Positions 35,364-46,566 of a stretch of DNA of 64,000 bases are shown piece after piece. Numbering within the stretch: position 1 is the stretch's first letter; the number at the start of each line of letters is the position of its first letter. Source of the DNA: Saccopteryx bilineata (Eukaryota > Chordata > Mammalia > Chiroptera > Emballonuridae); assembly GCF_036850765.1 (NCBI RefSeq), contig NC_089492.1, positions 165,662,296 to 165,726,295 of the forward strand. Direction: 5' to 3'. The position numbers and the translations under genes were made by a program. The notes beneath the pieces were generated by a model. It did not search any database. It had not been told where the DNA came from and saw only the letters and a list, made by a program, of their open reading frames with translations.

Positions 35364-35418
35364 ACGGGGGGGGGGGGGAGGGGGGCATGGGAGAGGGATA
35401 GGGGGTGGGGAGGGGCAC
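35364..35418 (+). repeat. G-rich polypurine tract in the L1-2 3'UTR
   Basis: Runs of up to 13 G separated by short spacers (GGGGGAGGGGGGCATGGGAG...). Guanine tracts able to form G-quadruplexes are a known feature of mammalian L1 3'UTRs. A homologous but different tract lies in L1-1 (36896-36961), and the complement lies in L1-3 (about 51888-51932). Confidence 0.85.
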
Positions 35419-35586
35419 AAAGAAAACAAGATAGAAGGTGACAGAGGACAATCTGACTTTGGGTGGTGGGTATGCAACATAATTGAACGACAAGATAACC
35501 TGGACTTGTTATCTTTGAATATATGTATCCTGATTTATTGATGTCACACCATTAAAATAAAAATTTATTTGTAAAAAAAAAACAAC

Positions 35587-37128
35587 AAAACCCCGAATAG
35601 CCAAAGCAATCCTAAGGAAAAAGAATGAAGCTGGGGGCATTACAATACCTGACTTTAAACTATATTATAGGGCCACGATAATCAAAACAGCATGGAATTG
35701 GCAGAAAAATAGACACTCAGACCAATGGAACAGAATAGAAAGCCCAGAAGTAAAACCACATATATATGGTCAAATAATCTTTGATAAAGGGGCCAACAAC
35801 ACACAATGGAGAAAAGAAAGCCTCTTCAACAAATGGTGTTGGGAAAACTGGAAAGCCACATGCAAAAGAATGAAACTCGACTACAGCCTGTCCCCATGTA
35901 CTAAAATTAATTCAAAATGGATCAAAGACCTAAATATAAGACCTGAAACAATAAAGTACATAGAAGAAAACATAGGCACTAAACTCATGGACCTGGGTTT
36001 TAAAGAACATTTTATGAACTTGACTCCAATGGCAAGAGAAGTGAAGGCAAAGATAAATGAATGGGACTACATCAGACCAAGAAGTTTTTGCTCAGCAAGA
36101 GAAACTGATATCAAAATAAACAGACAGCCAACTAAATGGGAAATGTTATTTTCAAACAACAGCTCAGATAAGGGCCTAATATCCAAAATTTACAAAGAAC
36201 TCATAAAACTCAACAACAAACAAGCAATCCAATAAAAAAATGGGAAAAGGACATAAACAGACACTTCTCCCAGGAAGAAATACAAATGGCCAACAGATAT
36301 ATGAAATGATGCTCAGCTTCATTAGTTATTAGAGAAATGCAAATCAAAACTACAATGAGATACCACCTCACCTCTGTTAGATTAGCTATTATCAACAAGA
36401 CGGGTAATAGCAAATGTTGGAGAGGCTGCGGAGAAAAGGGAACTCTCATCCCCTATTGGTGGGACTGTAAAGTAGTACAACCATTATGGAGGAAAGTATG
36501 GTGGTTCCTCAAAAAAACTGCAAATAGAACTACCTTATGACCCAGCAATCCCTCTATTGGGTATATACCCCAAAACCTCAGAAACATTGATACGTAAAGA
36601 CACATGTAGCCCCATGTTCATGGCAGCACTGTTCACAGTGGCCAAGACATGGAAACAACCAGAAAGCCCTTCAATAGAAGACTGGATAAAGAAGATGTGG
36701 CACATATACACTATGGAATACTACTCAGCCATAAGAAATGATGACATCAGATCATTTACAGCAAAATGGTGGGATCTTGATAACATTATACAGAGTGAAA
36801 TAAGCAAATCAGAAAAAAACAAGAACTACATGATTCCATACATTGGTGGAACATAAAAACGAGGCTAAGAGACATGGACAAGAGTGTGATGGTTACCAGG
36901 GGTGGGGTGAGGGAGGACACAGGAGGGAGGGAGGGAGAGAGTTAGGGGGAGGGGGAGGGGCACAGAGAACTAGATAGAGGGTGACGGAGGACAATCTGAC
37001 TCTGGGCGAGGGGTATGCAACATAATTTAATGACAAGATAACCTAGACATGTTTTCTTTGAATATATGTACCCTGATTTATTAATGTCATCCCATTAACA
37101 TTAATAAAAATTTATTAAAAAAAAGAAA
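35587..37128 (+). mobile_element. L1-1 LINE, 3' portion after L1-2
   Basis: Resumes L1-1 ORF2 exactly after the duplicated target site and runs through the ORF2 C-terminus (last frame ending at 36856), the G-rich 3'UTR tract (36896-36961) and an A-rich tail at about 37128. It contains in-frame stops (for example TGA at about 36307) and frameshifts. Excising 27372-35600 would restore continuity with the 5' part. Confidence 0.9.
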
Positions 37129-37319
37129 GAAAATTCATTTTTTATTTATTTATTTTAAATTATTTATTTATTTATTCATTTTAAAGAGAGAGAAAGGGAG
37201 GAGCAGCAGGAAGCATCAACTCCCATATGTGCCTTGATTAGGCAAACCCAAGGTTTTGAACCAGCGACCTCGGCGTTCTAGGTCGAGGCTTTCTCCATTG
37301 TGCCACCACAGGTCAGGAA
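37129..37319 (-). mobile_element. Type C SINE, main body (minus)
   Basis: After the L1-1 target duplication (37129-37142), the SINE tail (TTTATTTATTTATTTT) and body continue to its head GCCACCACAGGTCAGG. The sequence GACATTGAGCATCTT at 37320 repeats that at 21018, marking the SINE's own target duplication in the ancient L1M and proving that the SINE preceded L1-1. Confidence 0.8.
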
Positions 37320-37336
37320 GACATTGAGCATCTTTA

Positions 37337-37800
37337 CATGCATCTTTTGGCCATCTGTATGTCCTCTTGAAGAAGTGTCTATTCAGGTGCTTTGCCCATT
37401 TTTTAATGGAATTGGGGGGTGGGGTGGAGGGTTTTTTTGGTGTTAAGTTGTATAAGGTCTTTATAAATTTTGGATATTAACTCCTTATCAGATGTATCAT
37501 TTGCAAATAAGTCCTCTCATTCAGTGGGTTGTCTTTTCATTTTGTTGATGGTTTCCTTTGCTGTGCAAACACTTTTTAGTTTGATGTAGTCCCATTTGTT
37601 TTTCTTTTGCTTCCCTTGCCTGAGGTAATAAGTCAGAAAAAAACATTGCTACAAGAAATGTTTGATATTTTACTGCTTATGTTTTCTTCTAGGATTTTTA
37701 TAGTTTCGAGTCTAATATTTGAGTCTTTAACCCATTTTGAATTTATTCTTGTGTATGGTGTAAAAATCTGCATATAGTGGACCTGTGTAGTTAAAGTCAG
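37337..37800 (-). mobile_element. Ancient L1M LINE, right part, antisense
   Basis: Continues the L1 interrupted at about 21034. Antisense ORF2 phrases include 'TCTTTATAAATTTTGGATAT', 'GTAGTCCCATTTGTTTTTC' and 'CATTTTGAATTTATTCTTG'. It is heavily diverged. Confidence 0.75.
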
Positions 37801-38490
37801 CTGTATTTTGCTCATTTTTAGTTGTTTTTCTTAATGAATTATAAAAAATTGTATATTTTAAATATAACTCTTTTATCAGGTATACGTTTTGCAAGCATTT
37901 TATCTAGATTCATGTTTGTAGGATATATCTTTTTTTTTTACTTGCTTTGAGAAAATGCGGTGCTCATATCAAAGAGGTAACTTGTGAGGTGAAACGATAT
38001 ATCATTTTTTTACCTTTACCTATTTACGACTTTATATATAAAGTGCAGCGTTAATTGAGTTTTGCTTTCTTCTCTGTTTTGACAATCTCTGACTCATAAT
38101 TGAGATGCTTAAAACATTTTCATTGAGTGCAATTTTAGTATGTTTGGGTTTATCTATGATCCTGCTATTTTGTTTGTCTTATCTGTTCTTTTTCTACCTT
38201 TATTTGGATTTGTTTTGTTTTTTAGTATTCCACTTTATCTCTTCTTTTAACTTTGAGTTATACCTGTTTGCTAGTCTTTTTGAAAGTGGTTTTTGTGTTT
38301 CCAGTCTGTCTCTAACTTGTCATGGTTACCTTGTGTGAATATCAGAGCCTGACAGCACTCTACTTCCATTTCCCTTCCTCTTTCTTTGTGCTAACTTTCT
38401 TCTGTATATGCTATAAATCTCAGACTACATTATTGTTAATTTTTCTTTAAACAGTCCATTATCTTTTAAAGAAATTAAAAAAAATGTATC
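37801..38490. other. AT-rich sequence, probably decayed L1-type repeat
   Basis: T-rich sequence with weak similarity in style to antisense L1M; I cannot assign it firmly. No gene was recognised. Confidence 0.4.
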
Positions 38491-38491
38491 A

Positions 38492-38681
38492 GTCCTGGCT
38501 GGTTAACTCAGTCAGTTAGTATTGCCCCAAAACACCAAAGTTGTGGGTTTGATTCCCAGTCAGGGCACATAAGGGACATGACCAATGAATGCACAACTAA
38601 GTGGAACAAACAACAAAAAATGAATGCTTCTTTCTCCCTCTCTTTCTATCTCTCTTCCTCCTTCTCTCTATCTCTCTAAAA
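38492..38681 (+). mobile_element. Type D SINE
   Basis: GTCCTGGCTGGTTAACTCAG head, 'GTTTGATTCCCAGTCAGGGC', CT-rich stretch and CTAAAA. It is followed immediately by a type C SINE in the same direction. Confidence 0.8.
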
Positions 38682-38682
38682 G

Positions 38683-38887
38683 TAGCCTGGCCTGTGATGG
38701 TGCAGCGAATGGAGTGACAGCCTGGAACGCTGATGTCACTTGCCTGAAACCCCAGGCTTGCCCATAAAGGCAAATGCAAGAAGTCACTACTAGAAGTTGA
38801 TACTTCCTGCTCTTCCCACTCCTCTTCTCTCTCTCTCCTCTAAGATCAATAAATAAAATATTTAAAAAATAAAATCAATAAATAAAA
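38683..38887 (+). mobile_element. Type C SINE joined to the preceding SINE tail
   Basis: GCCTGGCCTGTGATGGTGC head, 'AGGCTTGCCCATAAAGGC', CT-rich region and an AATCAATAAATAAAA tail with duplicated AAAATCAATAAATAAA. It begins in the tail of the SINE at 38492, giving a tandem SINE pair. Confidence 0.8.
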
Positions 38888-38889
38888 AA

Positions 38890-39835
38890 GATGTCTATAT
38901 TCATCCACATGCTTACATTTCCAGAGTATTTCATTTTCATGTGTAGTTTTCAATTTCCACCTGGTATTGTTTTCCGTCCACTTAAGAAACATACTTAACA
39001 TGTTTTTCAGTGTAGTGTACTTCTATTTTTGTTTGCCTAAAAATATTTTTATTTTATCTTCATTTTTGAGGGATATTATTTCCCCTGGATATAGAATTCT
39101 AGGATACAACGTTCCTCTTTTGCCCAGTACTTTAAAGATATCATTTCATTGTCTTCTGGCTTGTAAAGTTTTTGACAAGAAGTCAGCTATTACCTTCTCT
39201 TTGTTCTATTGCATACAATGTATCACTTTCTCTGACTACTTTCAGAGTTTATTACTGGTTTCAGCAATTATGATGTGTTTTCTGTGATTTTCTTTGGGTC
39301 TATCTTATCTGCGGTTTGTTAAAATTTTAAGATCTGTAGTTTTTAGTTTTCACTGAATTTCAAAAACTTTTGGCCACTATTTCTTCACATACATTTTTTT
39401 TTTGCCTCATTACCTTTTTTGTCCTTTAGAATTCAACTATATGTATGTTAGTCACTTGATATGATCCCATAGGTCACTGTGGCTCTGTTCATTGTTTTGA
39501 TTTTTTTTTTCTGTTTGTGCTTCAATTTGGATAGCTTTTATTGCTATGTCTTCAAGTTTATTGACCTTTTCTTCTGCAGTGTAATTATGCTGCAAAGCCC
39601 AACCAGTGAATTTTTTATTTCAGATACTGTATTTTCAGCTCTGAAAGTTCCATTTTATTATTTTTGTAGTTTTAATTTATGTCCTCATTATCTTCATGTT
39701 TTACTTTGAATTCTTGGACATATTTATAACAGCTGCTTAAATCCATTTTGAAATTTTCACCGTGATTGACACTTATAAGTCTGTTTCTGTTGACCAATTT
39801 TTCTCCTCGTTGAGTCACATTTCTCTGATTTTTTT
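38890..39835 (-). mobile_element. HAL1 / old L1 ORF1-region fragment, antisense
   Basis: Antisense phrases 'GGATATAGAATTCTAGGATA', 'ATATCATTTCATTGTCTTC', 'AAGAAGTCAGCTATTACC' and 'TTGGCCACTATTTCTTCAC' are typical of HAL1 (half-L1). Diverged, no open frame. Confidence 0.65.
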
Positions 39836-39847
39836 CTTCTTTTTCTT

Positions 39848-40187
39848 AAGTGAGAGGAGGGGAGATAAAAAGACAGCCTACCACATGCACCCCAACTGGG
39901 ATCCACCCAGCAACCCTCATCCAGAGCCAATGCTCAAATCACCCATGCTATCTATCATCAGCACTTGAGGCTGACACTTGGACCAACAGAGCTATCCTCA
40001 GTGCCCTGGGCTAATACTCAAACCAATCGAACCACAGGCTGTGAGAGAGAAAGAGAGAGAGAATAGGGAGTGGGAAGGGAAGAGAAGTAGATGGTTGCTT
40101 TTCATTTGTGCCCCACTGGGGATTGAATCTGGGACATTCACATTCCAGGCCTATGTTCTATCCACTGAGCCAACCAACCAGGGCCTC
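39848..40187 (-). mobile_element. Old bat tRNA-SINE pair, minus
   Basis: 'GGGGATTGAATCTGGGACAT' with a terminal 'GAGCCAACCAACCAGGGCC' is a SINE head in minus orientation. Upstream 'ACTGGGATCCACCCAGCAAC' and 'CAACAGAGCTATCCTCAG' suggest an older related unit, so the span may be two fused SINEs. Confidence 0.6.
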
Positions 40188-40389
40188 TCTGCTTCTTTGT
40201 GTATCAGTAACTTTTGGACTCTAGGCATTGGGGGATTACATTTCTGAGTATCTGGATTTTGTTGTCTTTATTTATTTTTTATTTTACTTATTTTTGTTGT
40301 TGTCTTCCCTTAAAGAGTAATAGGTTTAGTATGGTTAGATGGCCAGGTAATTAATTTACCTGAAGGTCAGCTTGACATTTAAAAACTAT

Positions 40390-40850
40390 TTTTAAATTGT
40401 TTATTATTAAAAGCAATGTATGCTTATTATACAAAAGTTGGAAATCTGAAAAGTATACAAAAGAAAATAAAACAACATAGAATGTAATAATCTACCAATA
40501 ACCACTGTTACCAGTAATATTTATTTCCTTTTGGTGTTTTTTTACCCTTCCATGATATATTTAATTTAAAAAGGATACATAGATAACATTGTAATGAATG
40601 CACAGCTGTTTTCTGTTCCACCCCACATAATATTTTCTTGTATCATTAAAGATCTTTTATAAACTACATTTGAAAGCCTACTTTAAAGTGATTTTAGACT
40701 TACAGAAGAATTGCAAAGGTAGCACAGAGTTCCTGTTTCTCCTTCACCCAGCTTCTTTTTATATTAATATCATCCATAACCATAGTACATTTACCTAGCA
40801 TTGCCGTATTTTGCAATTTAAAACACAGAACACACAGTTAATCCTGAATC
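40390..40850 (+). mobile_element. Decayed old interspersed repeats, including an L1M 3'UTR piece
   Basis: 40690-40850 ('AGAATTGCAAAGGTAGCAC', 'CTTCACCCAGCTTCTTTTTAT', 'CATAGTACATTTACC') matches old L1M 3'UTR style. 40390-40680 resembles another ancient mammalian repeat I cannot name. Confidence 0.45.
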
Positions 40851-41799
40851 TCAAACAATGGGCAATTTTTAAGTACAAGCACATCTACATATTGCATGAG
40901 ACATACTTATAATAAAAATAAAAACAGCTTGATTCTTTTGAGAGTTTTCTTGAACATTTGTTAAGGTGGTAGCCTTCACTCTAGGATCAGTTTAGCCTTA
41001 TTACTAAGGTGTAAGGAGTCTCTCCTGAAGCTCAGGGACCGGAGAAGACACTCCACTCCAGCTGGCTCCAACACAAACAGCTGTCATTCCAGTGTGAACA
41101 CTGGGAGTTGTACAGCATCAAGAGCTGTTTTATAGCCCAGCCATCTGCAGTTTTACTCTGAGTTTACACAGATTAATATTCAACCAAAGACTCAAAGGTT
41201 CCCTTCCCTTAAGCCAATTGCTGATGGTTCTTTCTTTGTGTAGCTTTGGTCTCTCCAGTACTTGCCCCATCCTCTCCAAATTCCACATCCCCAAACTCTG
41301 GTATCTGTCTCCCAAATTCGGAGAGGCTTCCTGGCTCTGAGTTGGTTCCGCTCCTGCTCTGTGATCCAGAAATATCTCCAGGAAGAAAGCCAGGGCAATA
41401 ATAGGCTTAGCATTCCCCCTTCTTTGCATTGCCTCTGTACATAGTGGAAACAGGCTTGTTTGTTTTTCTCCATATATCTTCTTTAGTTCTGTAATTCTTT
41501 ATGGCAGGAAGGCAATTCCAATATAAGTTACAGTTTCATGGCCAGAAATAGAAAAGTCTGTTTTATCTTAAGAAAAAAATAACCCACATACACACATGGT
41601 GTCTTCTTTCTTAGATGCTGTTGTACTTGGTTGTGATGATGGCTGTGTGTAAGCCAAATTACAGATGGAAAGGGAGCTGACCTGCAGACAAAGCCAACAT
41701 GACAAGAAAGGTAGGAATCAAAGATGAGAATTGTCTTGGTGACATTATTGATTCACTTGAAGTTATCAACCCTGGAGCCCCCAACCTTGGAGATTAATT
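40851..41799. other. Unassigned sequence
   Basis: No gene or repeat was recognised. Overlapping short ORFs on both strands (41130-41473) have no recognisable domain and no splice context. Confidence 0.4.
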
Positions 41800-42124
41800 T
41801 CTTTTTTTTCAGAGACACAGAGAGAGAGTCAGAGAAGGGATAGACAGGGACAGACAGACAGGAATGGAGAGAGATGAGAAGCATCAATCATTAGTTTTTC
41901 ATTGTGACACCTTAGTTGTTCATTATTGCTTTCTCATATGTGCCTTGACTGTAGGGCTACAGCAAGTGACCCCTTGCTCAAGCCAGCGACCTTAGGTCCA
42001 AGCTGGTGAGCTTTGCTCAAACCAGATGAGCCCGTGCTCAAGCTGATGACTTCAGGGTCTCAAACCTGGGCCCTCTGCATCCCAGTCCGATGCTCTATCC
42101 ACTGCACCACTGCCTGGTCAGGCA
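41800..42124 (-). mobile_element. Type A SINE
   Basis: Minus-orientation copy from the T-rich tail to the head CACTGCCTGGTCAGGC. The target duplication GGAGATTAATT (41789-41799 and 42126-42136) is clear. Confidence 0.9.
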
Positions 42125-42319
42125 AGGAGATTAATTACTGTATAAAATTTTTTTTCTTAATTTTTAAGACAGCCAGCTTGGAGTTTTTGTTATTTAACAT
42201 CAAATGTATCCTAATTTATACTAATCAATACAAATTAGTGTATAATAAAATAGTAAATTCTCAGTAATTGTAAATAATTTTTACAATAAAATTGTAGAGT
42301 ACTGTGTACAACCTAGGTT

Positions 42320-42480
42320 GTGTGATAAGAGTTTTACATATATTATCTCATTTAACATCACAGCAAACCTAGGAGATAATTAGAATAACTCCTTTTTCCA
42401 GATGCAGAGCTTGAGGCTGACAATAGCAGTTTTCAAGTTTAATATGTGGCACTGTCAGGACCCGATTACAGGCCTCTCTG
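42320..42480 (-). mobile_element. MIR SINE
   Basis: 'ATTATCTCATTTAACATCAC', 'AACCTAGGAGATAATTAG' and 'CCAGATGCAGAGCTTGAGGC' follow the antisense MIR order, with decay. Confidence 0.65.
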
Positions 42481-44500
42481 ACTTCAAGATACACTATTAT
42501 TTCATCTTCCTAATACTGGTTTTCAAGTCCTTGAACTTATCTAGACCATAGTACTTTTCACTAAAAAAAAGAAAAAAAAATTTATTAATGAAAAATAAAA
42601 GTACCTTTCAGAACAGAGACCTAGGACACCCAAATGTTAGCCCAGACTTAGTGGCTGGAGATTAAGTTCTCATCTAAGACCTGCATCCTAACTTCCCCTG
42701 CCTGCCCATTTCTGAGGGAAAAGGTTTGCATGTTTTCTGCTAAGTCAGGACAGCTGGCCTAGCGTAGGAAGGAGCACCTGAACAGAACACCTAAGCAAGC
42801 GAGTACCCAGGAATTATTAGAGTTAGGTTCCTAGAAGCAAGAGATCCGGATGTGCAGCAAGGTTGAAACAAGCAGCCGAAGTATCATGACAGCTGCCTGG
42901 GCTGAAGGAAGTTTTCAAATCAGAGTCTGTGACCTAGGAAATGGGAAACAGAAGTTGCTGGGAAAAGCCCGCAAGTCCTGTGTCACAGTCCTGCTATGGG
43001 CAGGGACCTAAATGCTGCTTCTTTAGAAGTGCAGGAAAGAGCTACAATCCCTGAATCTTACCCTGTCCCTGCTAGGAATGCCAAAGTCATAGGTTTAAGA
43101 CTTTGAGAGTTGTAAAAAAAGAGAAAAAAATGGAATGCATATGGTGGTCTATACATTCACTAAAAATCCTTTAGGAAACCCTTTCCTTAGTCACTTAACA
43201 TAGGTGACATTTCTGAGAGCTGTCATCAGTGGAGAGAAAGAGAGAGAGCGAGAACTCAGGAGGACGGAAAGAAGAGGAGTGATACTGACCACAGAACAGC
43301 ATGGCCAGAGCTGAGCTCCAAGAGCTCAACTGCCCTTATACACCCTTCTGCAGTGAGTGACTCTCCAGGCGGACTCAAGATGAAACCGGGCATGAGGCTA
43401 AACAGGCACATTTCTGTTCCTCACTAGTGCCTCTCCCAGTGAAGCTCGGCAATGACCTAGAATGAGTGAGTGAAACACAGCAACAGGAAAGGGAATCTGG
43501 AGGAAGGGCGGCAGTGTCTGCCTGTGTTTGGGGATGAAAATTTACCCTTCCCCCACTAAAGGCCGGAAAACGGAAAAGAGACAATGATTTGGGTAGAACT
43601 GCCTTCAGAAGTGGGGAGGAGACAAGAGAAACCTAAGCATGACTGATTGAGTAAAAAGAGCAATAAAAATTACATTAGCTATGGAGTAGAACATGGTAAA
43701 ATAAAAACAGTGAGTTCACTTTTGGGGAGAGTGGAATTGTGGATGATTTTTAAGAAGTCTGCTACTTCAATAAATAACTTATTAAAAATGACATTCTGTG
43801 TTTGAGAGTCAGGATTCTTCTGAATAGTCCTGAGTTCTTGTTCCTGGAATTTAACTCCCTGCCCAAGGGGCTAGTAGCACTTTAAATTGATTCTGGGAAC
43901 AAAGAAGCAAATTTGTACCACATTTTAATAGCCTCCAGCTACTGGACCAGCATCTCCCCAGCTTTAACCTTAGCCACGTCCCCAGAGTGTTCTGCTTTGG
44001 GGCAGCCTGTGCTCCCCAAAGTTTGGCTCTTTCTAAGTTAGACCAGCTTCCTGGAAAATGTTACTGCCAGTGTCACCAGTTGCAGAAACCATCCTGCCTT
44101 TGGCATAAGCAGCCTTTCTGACTTCACTTTCCCTGGGCTCTCCTGTAGAAGAAAGCCATGCTGCACTGACTGGGGCCATCTTTCTTCTCTGAAGCTTCAA
44201 GGTGGGCAGAGACACTTCCTGAAAGCTTGGGCTGATTGATCAAGAAACGCAAAGGCCTGACATCTCCTTGGCAAGTGGTCCATTCAGCCCGGAAAAATGA
44301 TGTGACTTACAGCGCACCTTCTAGCTTCACCTTTACGACATCTTGTAGGGAGCTTTGGCAAGGTTAACCCAGTTTATAAATCCCTAGATTAAATGGTCAC
44401 TACCCCTTTCCAGCAAGAAGAACCTAGATGCTTAAATTGCTTATCTCCTGTGCTACTTAATTAAAAAATTTAAATTTAAAATTAAACAAAATTGGTTGAC
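42481..44500. other. Unassigned sequence, no gene recognised
   Basis: About 2 kb of moderately GC-rich DNA without recognised repeats. ORFs on the minus strand (43375-43584, 44033-44215) are short and show no domain. Confidence 0.4.
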
Positions 44501-44502
44501 CT

Positions 44503-44930
44503 TAGACAAATAGACAGCCAGCACAACAGGTTTATTCAGTAAGGATAAAGAATTGCAATTTGGAACATGTCATCTAATGCCGAACCACTCAAGAGTCTAA
44601 AGAAACAAAGGAAAGAAATGCTCTTTTATGAACTTGGGAGGGGCTTTTGTAAACCAAGAGTTCATTGGAAGAAACCTAAAGTTTGAAGTATAGTGACTTC
44701 TCATTGGCTGAGTTGTGGCAGTCTCCCATTGGCTGAGCTGTTTCCTGGGTACTGTTGCGGATGCAAAATATGTCTCTTCCTGTTAGGATCAGTAGTGTGC
44801 ATTTAATAACATATGCATGAGAGTTTTCTAGCTTTTCAACTCCATTTAAAATGAGGTTTCTGTTTATTAATTTTCACATTTTCTCCTTTTGATCAAGATA
44901 TTTCTCTAAAAGCATTGCTGATCAAGGGTC
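44503..44930 (-). mobile_element. Probable 3' LTR of the decayed ERV
   Basis: Reading the minus strand there are, in order, two AGCCAATG-type CCAAT boxes (44700-44740), a CATAAAAG TATA-like word (near 44625) and an AATAAA polyadenylation signal (near 44533), which is a canonical LTR arrangement. Ends are not sharply defined and I found no matching 5' LTR near 51 kb. Confidence 0.5.
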
Positions 44931-45428
44931 AGGTTTTTCCAGATTCAGAGACCTTTTGACCCTTAATGCCAAGAAGGCTCTTTTCTGAGTGTCGTGTCCC
45001 ACATTGATGGGAAGTGCACAGACTGGAAACCTATTGTGGTCACACTGGAGTAACAAGAGGAGTAGGAAGAAGCTCTCTCAGGCACTCCCCATATGAAGTG
45101 TGCATCTTAGCAAAGATATACTTACATCTGAAAGAATTAAGTGCTTTGGGAAGATACACTGCAGGAATAAAATGAAGCAAGTGGTATTGTTACCTCAAAA
45201 GAAGCTGGAACAAAATTCCTTATCAAGAATACAAACTGCAGTTTGCAAATTCAGAGACTATAAATTTGGATAAGAATCCAGTCAGTTCATAGTCTAAGTA
45301 CACAAGAGATTTCTGTGGATTGAAACCTTATCAATCTGAACATTTGGGATAGGTGTCCCATCAGGTGTTATCTGCTTTAATTTGGGGAAATCTTCACCTT
45401 TGGGTCACCAGGTGGTACACAGCAACAG

Positions 45429-45839
45429 TCAGGGGTAGTTGCTTTCTTTCCATGTGTCATATGAATGCAGGAGTCTGTTCCCTGGAGTTTGGCGGCAGCA
45501 CCTGACAGGAGCCTTTCCAGTGAGGTTGGAGAGTCCTTCTGGAGTTATATTTTCCAATAGATGAAATCTCCAGGTTGCAAAGTGGTTTTGCTTGAGTTTT
45601 TTCTCTCCATGGAGTGCACTGTGAAAAGATTGCTCTACCAAAACATGGTTAATTTTGATAGAAGCTATTAGGCCTTTGCAATATTGAAGTATATCTCCTT
45701 TCATCAGCTGTGGATCAAAAGAGGTGGTGCCTAGGTGCACTGGGCACCCTTTGTGACTATCCCAAAAGGTGAGAGCTTGTGAGTTCCCAAGTGGGTGGAT
45801 CTGAGATTTAGGAGGAACCGTAGCTATGCTTTTGGTCAA
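45429..45839 (-). pseudogene. ERV pol relic, integrase C-terminal region
   Basis: A 136-codon open stretch on the minus strand resembling the C-terminal DNA-binding part of gammaretroviral-type integrases (a HSALHGE / ATWRFHLLE-like region), degraded. It is separated from the integrase core at 46297-46566 by a type D SINE and frame breaks. Non-functional. Confidence 0.5.
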
Positions 45840-45887
45840 GGTATTTGTTGGGTTTCTACAAAATTTTCCAATTAAGTCTTTTATAAA

Positions 45888-46061
45888 AATCGATTTTAGA
45901 AAGCAAGAAAGGGGGAGAGAGATGGAGAGACATTTTTTTGTTTTTCCACTTATTTATGCTTTTTTGATTCATTCTTTTATAGTATGTGCCCTGTCCTGGG
46001 ATTGAACTTGCAACCTTGGCATATTGGGACAATGCTCCAACTGAGCTGCCCAGTCAGGGCC
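45888..46061 (-). mobile_element. Type D SINE in the ERV
   Basis: Minus orientation, head CTGAGCTGCCCAGTCAGGGC at the right end and a purine-rich 'AAGAAAGGGGGAGAGAG' tail side on the left. Confidence 0.8.
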
Positions 46062-46296
46062 AACTGAGTCTTAATAATGTCATTAGTGTATTTGACTAAG
46101 CTTGAGGAATAAGGGTGGTAAGTGCAATAATAATGTAAAACTGACAGCCACATTAATTTGTCAAAGCACCTGACCAGAAAAATGGGTTTCCTGATCACTT
46201 TTTTTTTAATGTGAGAGGTGTTCCCCAGGTAGAGATAATCTTTTCCAAAAGGACTTTACCCACAAAAAGGCGGTAGCCTGTCTACAAGGGAAAGCT

Positions 46297-46566
46297 TCAT
46301 TCTAATGAGAGCACATCAGACCATGACTGAAACATATTTATATCATGAGATGGGGGAAACTGTGTGAAATCTGTTTGCCAAAGCTCAAATGGTCCATTAG
46401 GTAATTTAAAGCATCTGGGAGCAGTGTGAACAGACTTCTCTGAGGTGTACTTTGGGCAAGTGGAACAAGTGCGGGAGCTGGTTTTGGCAGCCTTGTTAAT
46501 ACTTCCCCACCAATAGTGATTCATGAACACTATCATTTTGTCCATGGACCAATGGTTTATGCACAT
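46297..46566 (-). pseudogene. ERV pol relic, integrase zinc finger and core start
   Basis: An 89-codon open stretch in minus sense showing an HHCC zinc-finger remnant (HYWWG ... CSTCPKY) and the start of the catalytic core (PFELWQTDFTQFPPS, containing the first catalytic Asp). This is the clearest retroviral signature in the region. The frame is lost on both sides, so it is inactive. Confidence 0.75.

Larger units (their letters stand above)
27372..35586 (+). mobile_element. L1-2 LINE, full length, nested in L1-1 (young subfamily)
   Basis: Starts GTCAGAGTAATGGCGGGG and ends in an A-rich tail at about 35586. The target duplication AAAAC(C/T)TCGAATAG-type 14-mer flanks it (27358-27371 and 35587-35600, one mismatch), lying within L1-1 ORF2. 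It is 8215 bp, or about 7.8 kb after removing the SINE at 30104-30494. Same subfamily as L1-3 at 51721-59551, which is in the opposite orientation. ORF1 and ORF2 are both broken, so it is inactive. Confidence 0.92.

Noticed and set aside
40978..41473. Overlapping minus-strand ORFs of 93-99 codons
   Set aside because: No domain, no splice context and ORFs open on both strands; treated as chance.
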